A stretch of 64,000 nucleotides of DNA from Bacteroides_D sp963546395 (GTDB lineage Bacteria; Bacteroidota; Bacteroidia; Bacteroidales; CAJPTX01): contig CAUUMS010000005.1 of NCBI GenBank assembly GCA_963546395.1, positions 1 to 64,000 of the forward strand, written 5' to 3'. Numbering within the stretch: the stretch's first letter is position 1; every line of letters begins with the position of its first letter. Below, piece after piece: positions 49,478 to 60,000 of the stretch. The notes below the pieces were generated by a model, which did no database searches, was not told the origin of the DNA, and saw nothing but the letters and a program-made list of their open reading frames with translations. The translations under genes and the position numbers were made by a program.

Positions 49478-51910
49478 ATGAAGGATTTATTCGATAAGGC
49501 AGAGTGGATGCTCGGCGGCACGGTGGACGACGGTGAGACCGGGGATCTGGTGCTGCCGGTACCATTACATCTGGGCGAGGAAGCCCTCAAGGCGGGGCCT
49601 CCCGACGTGCTCCCACTCATCGAGCTGCGCAACAATGTGTTCTTCCCACAAACGTTGACCCCCATCTCGGTAGGCCGCCGGCACACCCGCCAGCTGGTGA
49701 AGGAGCTGCCGCCCGATGATGCCTACGTGGCCATTGTGGCCCAGAAAGACCCGAGCGAGGATACACCTCGCCGCGATGGGTTGTACCGCGTGGGTACGCT
49801 GGCCATCGTGCATAAGGTGATGGAGTTCGATGAGGACAAGATCACGCTGGTGATGCAGGGGCTGGGGCGTCTGCGCGTAGATAGCTTCGTGTCGGAACGC
49901 CCCTACTTCCGGGTGCGCTACAGCCTGTACCCCGAGGATCAGGATGCGCCTAACGAGGTGAAGATGCGCGCCATGGGCAAGGTGCTACGCCGCCATGCAG
50001 AGCTGTACATGAAGATGGCCTCGAGCTCGGACTCGAAGCCGATACCCCCGATTCCCCGGTCGGCTGACATCAACGAGTACATCGGCTACATCGCCATGCA
50101 GATGTCGATACCGTCGTCGGAGAAGCAGGAGATCCTAGAGATGAACTCCCAGCTAGAGCGGGTGGAGCGTCTGATCGATCTGCTGGCCCGTGAGATCGAG
50201 GTGCTACGGCTTGGTGAGGAGATACAGCACCGCACGCGCCAGAATCTGGAGAAGCAGCAGCGTGACTTCATCCTTCAGCAGCAGATTCGGACGATACAGA
50301 GCGAGCTGGGGGAGAATCCGGATGACAATGACGTGGAGAAATTCGCCGAGCTGGGCGCCAAGCTACACTGTAGCAATGAGGTGCGCGAGGCGTACAACCG
50401 AGAGGTGAGCCGGCTGGCGCGCATGAATCCCATGTCGCCCGACTACTCCACGCAGGTGGCCTACCTCCAGCTATTCGCCGAGCTGCCCTGGGAGCAGTAC
50501 TCCAAGGACAACTACGACCTGGCTCGCGCGCAGCGTATCCTGGATCGTGACCACTACGGGCTGGAGCAGGTGAAGGACAGGATATTGGAGTACCTGGCGG
50601 TGCTCAAGCTGAAGAATGACCTGAAGTCGCCCATCCTGTGCCTGTACGGCCCTCCGGGGGTGGGTAAGACATCGCTGGGTAAGTCGGTGGCCCGGGCACT
50701 AGGGCGCAAATGCGCCCGCATATCGCTAGGAGGCTTGCACGACGAGAGCGAGATCCGCGGGCATCGGCGCACCTACGTGGGGGCCATGCCAGGACGCATC
50801 CTCCAGAATCTGCGGAAGGCGAAGACATCGAACCCCGTGTTCATCCTGGATGAGGTGGATAAGATCACCTCTAACATGATGGGCGATCCGGCCTCAGCAC
50901 TCCTTGAGGTGCTAGACCCGGAGCAGAACTCCAGCTTTTACGACAACTACCTGGAGGTGGAGTACGACCTGTCGCACGTGCTGTTCATCACCACGGCCAA
51001 TGACATCTCGGCCATACCGCCTGCGCTGCGCGACCGCATGGAGATGATCGAGATCACAGGCTACCTGATGGAGGAGAAGGTGGCGATTGCGACACGGCAC
51101 CTGATTCCCGACCTGCTGAAGCAGCACGGGGTGAAGAAGTCGGAGTTCCAGCTTCCCCCCAAGCTCATTGCTAGCATCATCACCAACTATACCCGTGAGA
51201 GCGGCGTGCGTAAGCTGAATCAGACCCTCGCACGTCTTGTGCGCCAGCAGGCTAAGCGCATCGCCCTGGGCGAGGAGTGCAACAAGCGGTTGACGGATGC
51301 CGACGTGCGGGAACGGCTCGGCATTGCGCTGTATGACAACGAGAAGGTGGAGTCGGCCAAGCAGATCGGCGTGGCTGTGGGCATGGCCTGGACGCAGGTA
51401 GGGGGTGAGATTCTGTACGTGGAGACGAGCATATCCGACGGCAAGGGAACCCTAGCTGTGACGGGTAACATCGGCGATGTGATGCGCGAGTCGGCCACTA
51501 TAGCCCTGCAATACGTGCGCGCGCAGGCCCGGGCCCTCGGGATAGATCCGGCGCGTTTCGATTCGAGTCACGTGCACATTCACGTGCCCGAGGGAGCCAT
51601 TCCCAAGGATGGGCCCTCGGCCGGTGTCACCATGGTGAGCTCGCTGGTATCGGCCTTCAAGTCGGAGGCCCCCAACACGGGGATCGCCATGACGGGCGAA
51701 ATCACGCTGCGGGGCCGCGTGCTGCCGGTGGGTGGCATCAAGGAGAAGATACTGGCCGCCAAACGGGCGAATATCCACAAGATTATACTCCCCAGCGAGA
51801 ATAAGAAGGATCTGGAGGACATCAAGCCGGAGTACCTGGCAGGGCTCGAGTTCGTGCATGTGCAGACCATCGATCAGATGCTGGGGCAAATATTCGCCCC
51901 CAGGGGATAG
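49478..51910 (+). CDS. lon: ATP-dependent protease Lon
   Basis: The 810-residue cytoplasmic AAA+ serine protease degrades misfolded and regulatory proteins. The N-terminal LON domain starts at LPLIELRNNVFFPQTL. The Walker A motif GPPGVGKTSLG is near residue 391 and Walker B is in PVFILDEVDKI. The protease domain has the catalytic Ser714 in PKDGPSAGVTM and Lys755 in VGGIKEKILAAKR. The length is normal for Bacteroidetes Lon. The gene stands alone, 82 bases after the GlmU-like gene and followed by a hairpin at 51915-51948. Confidence 0.97.
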   Translation: MKDLFDKAEWMLGGTVDDGETGDLVLPVPLHLGEEALKAGPPDVLPLIELRNNVFFPQTLTPISVGRRHTRQLVKELPPDDAYVAIVAQKDPSEDTPRRDGLYRVGTLAIVHKVMEFDEDKITLVMQGLGRLRVDSFVSERPYFRVRYSLYPEDQDAPNEVKMRAMGKVLRRHAELYMKMASSSDSKPIPPIPRSADINEYIGYIAMQMSIPSSEKQEILEMNSQLERVERLIDLLAREIEVLRLGEEIQHRTRQNLEKQQRDFILQQQIRTIQSELGENPDDNDVEKFAELGAKLHCSNEVREAYNREVSRLARMNPMSPDYSTQVAYLQLFAELPWEQYSKDNYDLARAQRILDRDHYGLEQVKDRILEYLAVLKLKNDLKSPILCLYGPPGVGKTSLGKSVARALGRKCARISLGGLHDESEIRGHRRTYVGAMPGRILQNLRKAKTSNPVFILDEVDKITSNMMGDPASALLEVLDPEQNSSFYDNYLEVEYDLSHVLFITTANDISAIPPALRDRMEMIEITGYLMEEKVAIATRHLIPDLLKQHGVKKSEFQLPPKLIASIITNYTRESGVRKLNQTLARLVRQQAKRIALGEECNKRLTDADVRERLGIALYDNEKVESAKQIGVAVGMAWTQVGGEILYVETSISDGKGTLAVTGNIGDVMRESATIALQYVRAQARALGIDPARFDSSHVHIHVPEGAIPKDGPSAGVTMVSSLVSAFKSEAPNTGIAMTGEITLRGRVLPVGGIKEKILAAKRANIHKIILPSENKKDLEDIKPEYLAGLEFVHVQTIDQMLGQIFAPRG

Positions 51911-51914
51911 GCTG

Positions 51915-51948
51915 AGCCCCATCACCCAGGCTAACAGGTGACAGGGCT
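51915..51948 (+). terminator. Hairpin after lon, possible terminator
   Basis: AGCCC/GGGCT and TCACC/GGTGA pair around a 2x2 internal loop and a 10-base loop. No T-run follows, so activity is uncertain. Confidence 0.4.
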
Positions 51949-52032
51949 GTATAGCGACGCACGGAACGCTAAGGGCCTCAGCGCAAATCCGGCACTGGGG
52001 GAGTTACACGTAAGCGAGGGGACACAACGCGA

Positions 52033-53022
52033 ATGCGGGAGAGGATAGAGCTACCGAGCGAGGAGTCAATCATTGCCGTCGCCAGGGAGACGATTGCCAC
52101 CGAGGCGCTAGCCATCGAGGCGCTGGGTGCGCTGGTGGACGATCATTTTGCCGCAGTGGTACACGCCCTGCTGACCATGGAGGGTCGGGCTGTCGTCACG
52201 GGTATAGGTAAGAGCGCCATCATCGGGCAGAAGATAGTGGCCACGCTGAACTCCACGGGCACACCGGCCGTCTTCATGCACGCAGCCGATGCCATACACG
52301 GGGATCTGGGCATGATACAGCCCGGCGACGTGGTGATATGCCTCTCCAAGAGCGGCGCAACGCCTGAGATCAAGGTGCTGGTGCCCCTGATAAAAATGAT
52401 GGGAAACCGGCTGGTGGCGTTGGTGTCGAACGGCGAGAGCTACCTGGCACAGCAAGCCGACTGGGTGCTACGAGCCACCGTGTCGCACGAGGCGTGCCCC
52501 AACAATCTAGCCCCCACCTCAAGCACCACGGCGCAGCTGGTGGTGGGCGATGCGCTGGCAGTGTGCCTGCTGAAGGCGCGGGGATTTACCCCCGAAGATT
52601 TTGCCCGATACCATCCAGGTGGCTCACTGGGCAAGCGTCTCTACCTGCGGGTGTGCGACATTATGAACCCCGACGTGCGCCCCCAGGTGCTGGTGGACGA
52701 TTCGCTAGAGCGAGTCATCGTGGCCATCACCTCGGGCCGGCTGGGGGCCACCGCCGTCACAGCCCCCACAGGGCAGCTGGTGGGCATCATCACCGACGGG
52801 GATCTACGCCGCATGCTCCAAAAGACGCACAGCATGGCTGGGACAACAGCCCGAGAGATCATGTCGACGGCCCCACGTTCCATTGCCTACGACGCATTGG
52901 CCGTAGAGGCTTTCCGCCAGATGGAGGCGAATAAGATCACCCAACTTGTCGTTATGCAGGGCGACGAGTACCGGGGCATGATACATATCCACGACCTGCT
53001 ACGCGAGGGGATCATTGGTTAG
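52033..53022 (+). CDS. kdsD: Arabinose-5-phosphate isomerase (KdsD/KpsF family)
   Basis: The 329-residue protein converts ribulose 5-phosphate to arabinose 5-phosphate, the first step of Kdo synthesis for lipopolysaccharide. It has a SIS domain (VVTGIGKSAIIGQKIVATLNSTGTP, VICLSKSGATPEI, NNLAPTSSTTAQL, about residues 35-185) and two C-terminal CBS domains (MNPDVRPQVLVDDSLERVI and MSTAPRSIAYDALAVEAF). The stop overlaps the start of the next gene by 8 bases, so the two are translationally coupled. Confidence 0.94.
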   Translation: MRERIELPSEESIIAVARETIATEALAIEALGALVDDHFAAVVHALLTMEGRAVVTGIGKSAIIGQKIVATLNSTGTPAVFMHAADAIHGDLGMIQPGDVVICLSKSGATPEIKVLVPLIKMMGNRLVALVSNGESYLAQQADWVLRATVSHEACPNNLAPTSSTTAQLVVGDALAVCLLKARGFTPEDFARYHPGGSLGKRLYLRVCDIMNPDVRPQVLVDDSLERVIVAITSGRLGATAVTAPTGQLVGIITDGDLRRMLQKTHSMAGTTAREIMSTAPRSIAYDALAVEAFRQMEANKITQLVVMQGDEYRGMIHIHDLLREGIIG

Positions 53023-55507
53023 CGGAGCGAGGGGTATACGCCGATGTTGGGATTCTGCGCGGTGGGCGTGGTGGTTGCTGATGCTGGTAGCCCTGGCCCA
53101 CGTTGCGCATGGGCAGGGGCAAAAGACACGCGTGCGGGGCAACGTCATCGATGCGGCGACACGTGAGCCCGTGGCGTATGCCACTATTGCCCTGAAGGGT
53201 ACGCACACGGGCACGATCAGCTCAGACGAGGGGCACTTTTTCATCTCCACCTCCACGCCTGGAGATACGCTAGTGGTGGCGTTTGTGGGCTACGAGACCG
53301 TAGAATTAGCCATCAAGCCGGGGCATTTCCAAGAGGTGACCGTGGAGCTCCACGAGGCCACACGCAGCCTGGGCGAGGTGGTGGTGTACCGCGATGAGGG
53401 GCCTGTGCTGCGCCTGCTGGACAGCGTGATAGCTCACAAGGATGAGCACAATCCCGACCTGCGCACAAGCTACAGCAGCCGGGTGTACAACAAGCTGCAA
53501 ATCGACGTGAATAACGTGGATACGGGTCTCTTCGACAAGGGGCCCATGAAGCAGCTGCGCTTCCTGAAGCAGCACCTCGATACGAATGCTGCCACAGGTA
53601 AGAACTTCATTCCGGTGTTCGTCTCCGAGAGCCTTTCGAAGCTCTACTACCAATCGTCGCCCCAGGCACGCCGCGAGGAGATACTGAACACGCAGATGTC
53701 GGGGATTGAGAATGAGGAGTACGCCCAGTTCGCCGGCACATTCTACCAGGATTTCAACATTTACAATAACTACATCAGCGTATTCAACCAGGGGCTGGTG
53801 AGCCCGATTCACAGCCGCGGGCGGATGTACTACGAGTACTTTCTGGTGGACAGCGCCGATGTGGATGGGCAGAAGCGTTACCGGGTGTCCTTTCGTCCGC
53901 GCAGGCGTTACGAGCCTACCTTTCGCGGCTACATGTGGATTGCCGATGGGAGCTACGCCGTGATAGAGGCCCAGTATGAGCTGGCCCGGGATGCGAACCT
54001 CAACTTTGTGAACTACGTGATGGGCGACGAGGAGTACCAGCTCGTGGATGGGCGCACCTGGTTTCCACGCCGCAAGCACTTTTTCGTGGATCTCAATCTC
54101 ACCGACCAAACCTTTGGGCTCTTTGGGCACAAGACAACCCTGTACGATTCGGTGAAGCTGGGCGCTACCATCCCACCGCGTCTCCTACGCGGCAACGAGG
54201 AGGTGGTGGTGGCAGAGGGGGCGCACGAGGCAGGTGAAAAGTACTGGGATTCGATACGCCCTGTGCCATTGAGCGGGAGTGAGACCTCGGTGTTCGCCAT
54301 GGTCGATTCGGTGAAGCAGCTACCGCTGTACCGTGGCGCACGGCGCGTGTGGCTGATGCTCCTGGAGCGGTACTTCCCGCTACGCTACGTGGACATAGGG
54401 CCGTGGCAACGCATCTACACCTACAATGAGGTGGAGGGGCACCGGTTCACCTTCGGGCTACGCACAAATGCTGACATCACACGCCATGTGCAAGTTTGGG
54501 GCTATGCGGGGTATGGCACCCGAGATGCGCAGTGGAAATGGAAAGGCGGGGCACTCTGGGTGATCAAGCGTCGCCCTTGGCACACGCTACGCCTGGAGGC
54601 TGGGCATGAGGTGGAGGTGCTGGGTCAGGGCAAGAAGAGCATTGAGGAGGACAATCTGCTCTCGGCCTTGCTGCGCGAGCGACGTAATAATAAGCTAACG
54701 ATGGTCGACCGGGGTGAGATCTCGTACTTCCACGAGTGGATCACCGGCCTATCCACGGAATTCACGGCGAGCCATAGCCGCGTGTATCCCACCGTCTACG
54801 TGCCCTTTGTGCGAGCAGATGGTAGCAGAGCCCCCTCGCTTAACGACACACGACTCGAGGTAGAGTTTCGCTGGAAATACCGGGAGCGATTCATCACCAA
54901 CTCATTCTACCGCCAGAGTGCGGGGAGCAAATACCCTGAGATCTCCGTGAACGTGGCCGGTGCCCTGCGGGGTGTCCTGCGGTCGGACTTCTCCTACCTA
55001 CGCCTGTCGGCTCGCGTGCGCCAGAAGGTGATGCTAAATCCCATAGGCTACTCATGGATCCTAATGGAGGGGGGCTACCTGTTCGGACGTGTCCCCTACC
55101 CGCTGCTGCGTCTACACGAGGGCAATGGCACCTACGCGCTGAGCCGATTCCATTTCAACATGCTGGATCACTACGAGTTTGCCTCCGATCGCTGGGCGGA
55201 ACTCCTGTGGGAGCATCACTTCATGGGATTGCTGTTCAATCACATACCATGGGTGCGACGGCTGAACCTCCGCGAGGTGGTGACGGCTAAAGTGATGGTG
55301 GGTGATGCCAAGCGGGCGAACCTGCATCTGTTCACCCCACCGGAGGGCTTAGGCCCCATCGGACGTGTGCCCTACGTGGAGCTCAGCGCAGGCCTGGAGA
55401 ACATCCTGCACATCCTGCGTGTGGATGCCGTGTGGCGCGTGACCCATCCGCAGGTCAATCGTCGGCATCAATTCACCGTGCGCGTCGGCGTGGCCATACA
55501 GTTCTAG
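53015..55507 (+). CDS. DUF5686-type outer-membrane protein with carboxypeptidase-like regulatory domain
   Basis: The 830-residue protein has a signal peptide (WAWWLLMLVALAHVAHG). A CarboxypepD_reg-like beta-sandwich follows (TRVRGNVIDAATREPVAYATI, LVVAFVGYETVEL, residues 33-110), then a long beta-rich region that ends in an outer-membrane-type strand (HQFTVRVGVAIQF). This is the layout of Bacteroidetes DUF5686 proteins, whose function is unknown. The only start that keeps the signal is TTG at 53015, inside the kdsD stop region (ATTGGTTAG). The first ATG, at codon 23, would leave a truncated signal. A terminal phenylalanine supports an outer-membrane barrel. Confidence 0.85.
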   Translation: MVSGARGIRRCWDSARWAWWLLMLVALAHVAHGQGQKTRVRGNVIDAATREPVAYATIALKGTHTGTISSDEGHFFISTSTPGDTLVVAFVGYETVELAIKPGHFQEVTVELHEATRSLGEVVVYRDEGPVLRLLDSVIAHKDEHNPDLRTSYSSRVYNKLQIDVNNVDTGLFDKGPMKQLRFLKQHLDTNAATGKNFIPVFVSESLSKLYYQSSPQARREEILNTQMSGIENEEYAQFAGTFYQDFNIYNNYISVFNQGLVSPIHSRGRMYYEYFLVDSADVDGQKRYRVSFRPRRRYEPTFRGYMWIADGSYAVIEAQYELARDANLNFVNYVMGDEEYQLVDGRTWFPRRKHFFVDLNLTDQTFGLFGHKTTLYDSVKLGATIPPRLLRGNEEVVVAEGAHEAGEKYWDSIRPVPLSGSETSVFAMVDSVKQLPLYRGARRVWLMLLERYFPLRYVDIGPWQRIYTYNEVEGHRFTFGLRTNADITRHVQVWGYAGYGTRDAQWKWKGGALWVIKRRPWHTLRLEAGHEVEVLGQGKKSIEEDNLLSALLRERRNNKLTMVDRGEISYFHEWITGLSTEFTASHSRVYPTVYVPFVRADGSRAPSLNDTRLEVEFRWKYRERFITNSFYRQSAGSKYPEISVNVAGALRGVLRSDFSYLRLSARVRQKVMLNPIGYSWILMEGGYLFGRVPYPLLRLHEGNGTYALSRFHFNMLDHYEFASDRWAELLWEHHFMGLLFNHIPWVRRLNLREVVTAKVMVGDAKRANLHLFTPPEGLGPIGRVPYVELSAGLENILHILRVDAVWRVTHPQVNRRHQFTVRVGVAIQF

Positions 55508-55518
55508 CACCCCCGACA

Positions 55519-56433
55519 ATGCCAGGCGAGCACGTGGGCAGTGAGCGGGTGATGCCACAGGGTGGGCGCAGTGTACCACAAGTACGCCTGGTGGCATTCG
55601 ATTTGGATGGGACGCTTCTGGCTCCAGATTCCTCTCTGCATCCGGCCGAATGGGAGGGGCTTCAGCGTCTAGGCGAGGCCGGCATCATGCGCGTGGTGGT
55701 GACGGGACGTTCGCTGGCCACAGCCCGGCAGGTGCTGGAGCCACATACCCCTATCGAGTACCTCATATTCTCCTCGGGATGCGGGGTCATTCGCTGGAAG
55801 GATGGGCAACCCATGCTACAACGTCGCCTTTCGGCCCCACGGGGACAAGAGATTGCCAACGTGCTGCTGGGGTATGACGTTCCATTCATGGCGCAGGGGC
55901 TCATTCCGAATAACCACGAAATATATTTCTGGCGTGGAGATGCTGCCCTACCCACAGACTTCGAGCAACGCCTAACGCATCATCAGGCGCATACGTACGC
56001 CATAGAGGAACCCTCGCACATAGGGGCCAGGGGACTCTCGCAATTCGTGGTGCCACTCCCCCCAGATAGCCCGCTGGTGGCACGGTTGACACAGAGGCTA
56101 TCGGCCTGCGCTAGCGTGGTGCAGGCGACCTCACCATTCGATGGGCAAAGCGTGTGGCTCGAGATATTCCCTAAAGGGGTCAACAAGGGGCTAACGCTCG
56201 ATTGGCTGCGTAGGAAACTGGGGATAGCCCACCGGTGTACAGTAGCGGTGGGTAACGACTACAATGACGAGAGCATGCTGGAGGCTTCGGCACGGGCTTA
56301 CGTCGTGGCCAATGCTCCCGCAAGCCTACGAGCGCGGTACGGGGTGATTCCGAGCAATGCGGAGCACGGATGCCGCAAGCTAATGGATGCCCTCACAGGG
56401 CACCACGCGGGCACGCACACCCTGGAGCTGTAG
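55519..56433 (+). CDS. Cof-type HAD-superfamily phosphatase
   Basis: The 304-residue protein has the HAD motif I nucleophile FDLDGTLLAPDSSLHP near residue 28. Motif II is VVTGRSLATARQVLE. A C2B-type cap follows in the middle, then KGVNKGLTLDWLRRKLGI and motif IV VAVGNDYNDESMLEAS. It probably dephosphorylates sugar phosphates or similar metabolites; the substrate is open. The ATG at 55519 lies 11 bases after the DUF5686 stop; 55552 is also possible. It is likely the last gene of the kdsD unit. Confidence 0.9.
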   Translation: MPGEHVGSERVMPQGGRSVPQVRLVAFDLDGTLLAPDSSLHPAEWEGLQRLGEAGIMRVVVTGRSLATARQVLEPHTPIEYLIFSSGCGVIRWKDGQPMLQRRLSAPRGQEIANVLLGYDVPFMAQGLIPNNHEIYFWRGDAALPTDFEQRLTHHQAHTYAIEEPSHIGARGLSQFVVPLPPDSPLVARLTQRLSACASVVQATSPFDGQSVWLEIFPKGVNKGLTLDWLRRKLGIAHRCTVAVGNDYNDESMLEASARAYVVANAPASLRARYGVIPSNAEHGCRKLMDALTGHHAGTHTLEL

Positions 56434-57029
56434 CCCGAAGTAGCACACACGCACCCACGCAACAATTCACCCACAGCTGAGCACGCTGCGGCAATGGGCG
56501 CACTCAGCTAGTAACCCTCCCGTAGCCACAGCAAACCTGCTGGCAATGGCTGTGGCATGCAAACTACGACACGCAGGGGCTTTGCCATAGGAAGGATAAT
56601 AGCAAGTTGCGAACATGTGGCACCTCCCGACAATCGTGCTTACTGCGATAGAATTGAGACGATCGAAGGTGGCAATTCGTTACACATCCTCTACGCAGAA
56701 AAATAATCCTTGAAGCCGGGATGCTGCGCGGAATTGGTGGCATTTTACGCACCCGCATGGCAAAAATTAAAAATGGTGCTATACTACGGCCCCAAGAGGT
56801 GGGCTGTAAAATTTTATATCACTGATTTTCCGCACATTAACCCAATCCTATACGAAATAGCCTTCTCAGAGTTGCGCAATTTGTGGGAAAAGATTATTAC
56901 CTTGCTCTCAGAAGGCGGATGTGAAGCCCCAAGCCACCCGATGACGATACGAAACGTCACCCCTGGCAGGGGACGAGCAGAGCCACTTGAGACGAGAGTT
57001 TTTAGTTAACCATTCTAATGTTTGTCAGT
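56434..57029. other. Long leader/intergenic region before the SusC-like gene
   Basis: The 596 bases are more A/T-rich than the neighbours in their middle (about 56700-56910). The 99-codon frame 56710-57009 has no recognisable product. TACCTTG at 56898-56904 is a candidate -7 box, about 125 bases before the gene. A small hairpin (CGTC...GACG with CCC/GGG, 56955-56975) lies in the leader. Confidence 0.4.
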
Positions 57030-60000
57030 ATGAAGCGATTTGTACTACTAATGGCAGCGCTGCTCAGCGTGGCAGGCTGCGCATGGGCACAGCTACGCAC
57101 GGTGACAGGCGTAGTTACGTCAGCCGAGGACGGGTCTACCCTTCCTCAGCTGGCTGTGCAGATCAAGGGCACGGGCACAGGAGTGGTCACCGATCTGGAC
57201 GGGCGTTACAGCATCCAGGTGAGCGGGCCGGAGACTGTGCTGCTGTTCGCCTACGTGGGCATGCAGACCCAGGAGATACCGGTGGGGGATCGCACTACTA
57301 TTGACGTGGTGATGATGCCAGAGAACAAGGAGATCGGGCAAGTAGTGGTACTCGGCTACGGGACCCGTGGTAAGAATCAGGTGACGGGATCATCCGTGCA
57401 GGTGTCGGGTAGCCAGATGGCCGAGATACCGGTGGTGTCACCCATGGAGGCCCTGCAGGGTAAGGTGCCTGGGCTGCTGAGTAACATGTCGTCATCGACC
57501 CCTGGCTCAACGCAACAGATTCGAATCCGCGGCACAGGGTCGCTGACAGCCTCGAATACGCCGCTCTACGTGATTGACGGGGTGCCGGTGAACACTGAGT
57601 ATTTTCAGGCGACGACCGCATCATCAACGCTTTCGCCTCTCGCCACCCTCAACATGAACGACATCGAGTCGATGACGCTGCTGAAGGATGCCTCGGCCAC
57701 GGCGGCCTATGGTGCGCGTGGTTCGAATGGGGTTATCGTCATCAAGACCAAGTCGGGCCGCAAGGGGACTACAAACTTTAACTTCGCAGGCCACTGGGGA
57801 GCTACAATTCGTACACCCAACATTCCCATGATGTCAGCGCAACAGCAGCTGGAGACCTATGCGCTAGCCCTACGTAATGCTGCCTTCTTCAAGGCACTAG
57901 AGGGTAATAAAGCCCTGAACAATGAGTACCAGACGGGAACACTGTCGGAGGCCTCTATGCAGCAGGTTCAGGCCATCTGGAATAGTATTCCCGAGCAAAA
58001 GTTCTTCGAGAACCAACTGCTTGCGACAGATCCCGTCATCAAAGCATGGGGTGAGGCAGGGCGCCCGGAGTACGATTTCCAAAAGGAGGTAGACCGCAAA
58101 CTGGCCAATACGTTCAACGGAGTACTCTCTGCCTCGGGTGGTGGGGATCAGTACACCTTCCACACATCGATAGGCACCAACTACACCCAGAGCTTGGTAA
58201 AGGGTTCCGATTTTCGCCGTATCAATGGGACGTTGAACTTCACCCGTCAATTCACTAAGTGGCTTGAGTTCAACTCCAATACCACGGCCTCGTACACCAA
58301 GCAGGATGGTGTAATTAATGAGCAAGCTGCCTATTTCAGCAACCCGTTGGTTGCAAAGTACCTTGTCCGCCCCTTCATCAATCCCTACCTACCCGACGGG
58401 TCACCCAACCCGAGTCTCGGGGGTAGCGTGTACAGCTGGCTGATTGCGAAGGATAAGGACATCTCATGGCAGAGTATCGCCCGTGGTTTCTCAAACAACT
58501 CCCTCACAGTTGAGCCTATCAAGGGACTGAAGTTTAAGACGCGGATTTCGTTGGATTACAGCCATTGGGACTCTAAACAATTTGGCAGTAGTCAGTATGG
58601 CCAATTTGTACAGCAAAAGGGGCTTTCACAACGCTTCCAGAGTGTTACCTTCAACTGGGTGACGCAGAATTCTGTGAGCTACGACTTCACCGTGCAGGAG
58701 GATCACAACATCTCCCTGCTCGCTCTACAGGAGTTCCAGAAAAATAACTACGACTACCTGGGTGGAGAAGCGACAAATACACCCACAGATAAACTGAGCA
58801 ACTTGAGCTCCTTCTCTGCTGAAAAGAACGTACTTGGCTACTACCAAGACTGGGCAAATGCCGCCTATCTGCTGATGGCCAACTACGACTACAAGGGACG
58901 CTACATCCTCGACCTGACCTACCGCCGTGAGGGATCATCGCGATTCCCGAGCGATCGCCGTTGGGGTAACTTCGGTTCGGTTGGCGTGGCATGGAACATC
59001 CACTCGGAGTCCTTCTTCGAGCCTGTACAGCGCATCGTGAATCGGCTTCGCCTACGCGCCTCCTACGGCATCAGCGGTAATGCCGATATCGACCTGAACA
59101 GCTACCAAAACCTCATCCAGTTTGAGGAGTCGTACACCAATCAACCGGCTGGTCTTTTTGGCAGCTATGGGAATGACAAGTTGACCTGGGAAAAGAATGC
59201 GACCCTTGACCTTGGGCTTGAGTGGGGCGTGCTGGATGATCTGATCACGGGGTCGGTAACGTTCTTCAACAAGAGGACGAGCGACCTGCTACAGGAGGTG
59301 CCAATATCACGCACGACAGGATTCTCCACTGCCATTCGGAATGTGGGTGTAATGACGAATCGCGGGGTAGAGGTACAGATGGACTTCGCCATACTCCGTG
59401 CGCCGAACTACCACGTGAACCTCGGGTTGAACCTGGCTACCCTCCGCAACCGGGTGAATGAACTAGCCAAGGATGCCGATAACAACCCCATTGGCATCGA
59501 GGGCAGTAGGAAACGCACTGATGAAGGGCACAAGTTGGACGAGTGGTATCTGCGCCAGTGGGCTGGTGTGAGCCCACAGACGGGGCTTCCGCTCTGGTAC
59601 ACGGATGAGAGCCGTACGACTACCACTACGGATATAAACCTAGCGAAGCGGGTGTGGACAGGGTACAGTGCCCTACCAACCTACTCGGGTGGCATCTCTC
59701 TGCATGCGGATTTCTGGGGTGTATACCTCGATGCGAACCTCTACTTCGTGGGTGGGCATAAGATCATGAATGGTGCTACGGGCCTGATGTATGAAGACGG
59801 TGGACGGTCTGTGCGTCAATTCAGGGCTCCGCAAGACATGTACGGCAATACGTGGACAAAGCCAGGGGACAAGGCCAAGATGCCCATCCTCGCCAATGGG
59901 GTAACGCATAATGGTCACTCCGGAGAATCCGATCGCTTCCTTGTACGCGGGGACTATTTCCGGCTAAAGGATGTGACGCTTGGGTACAACGTTCCCAAGC

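Noticed and set aside
53306..54130. 274-codon minus-strand open frame
   Set aside because: Antisense to the DUF5686 gene, compositionally biased, no recognisable product.
56710..57009. 99-codon frame before the SusC-like gene
   Set aside because: No family resemblance and no good start context; it overlaps the candidate promoter and leader hairpin. It could be a small protein but the evidence is too thin.
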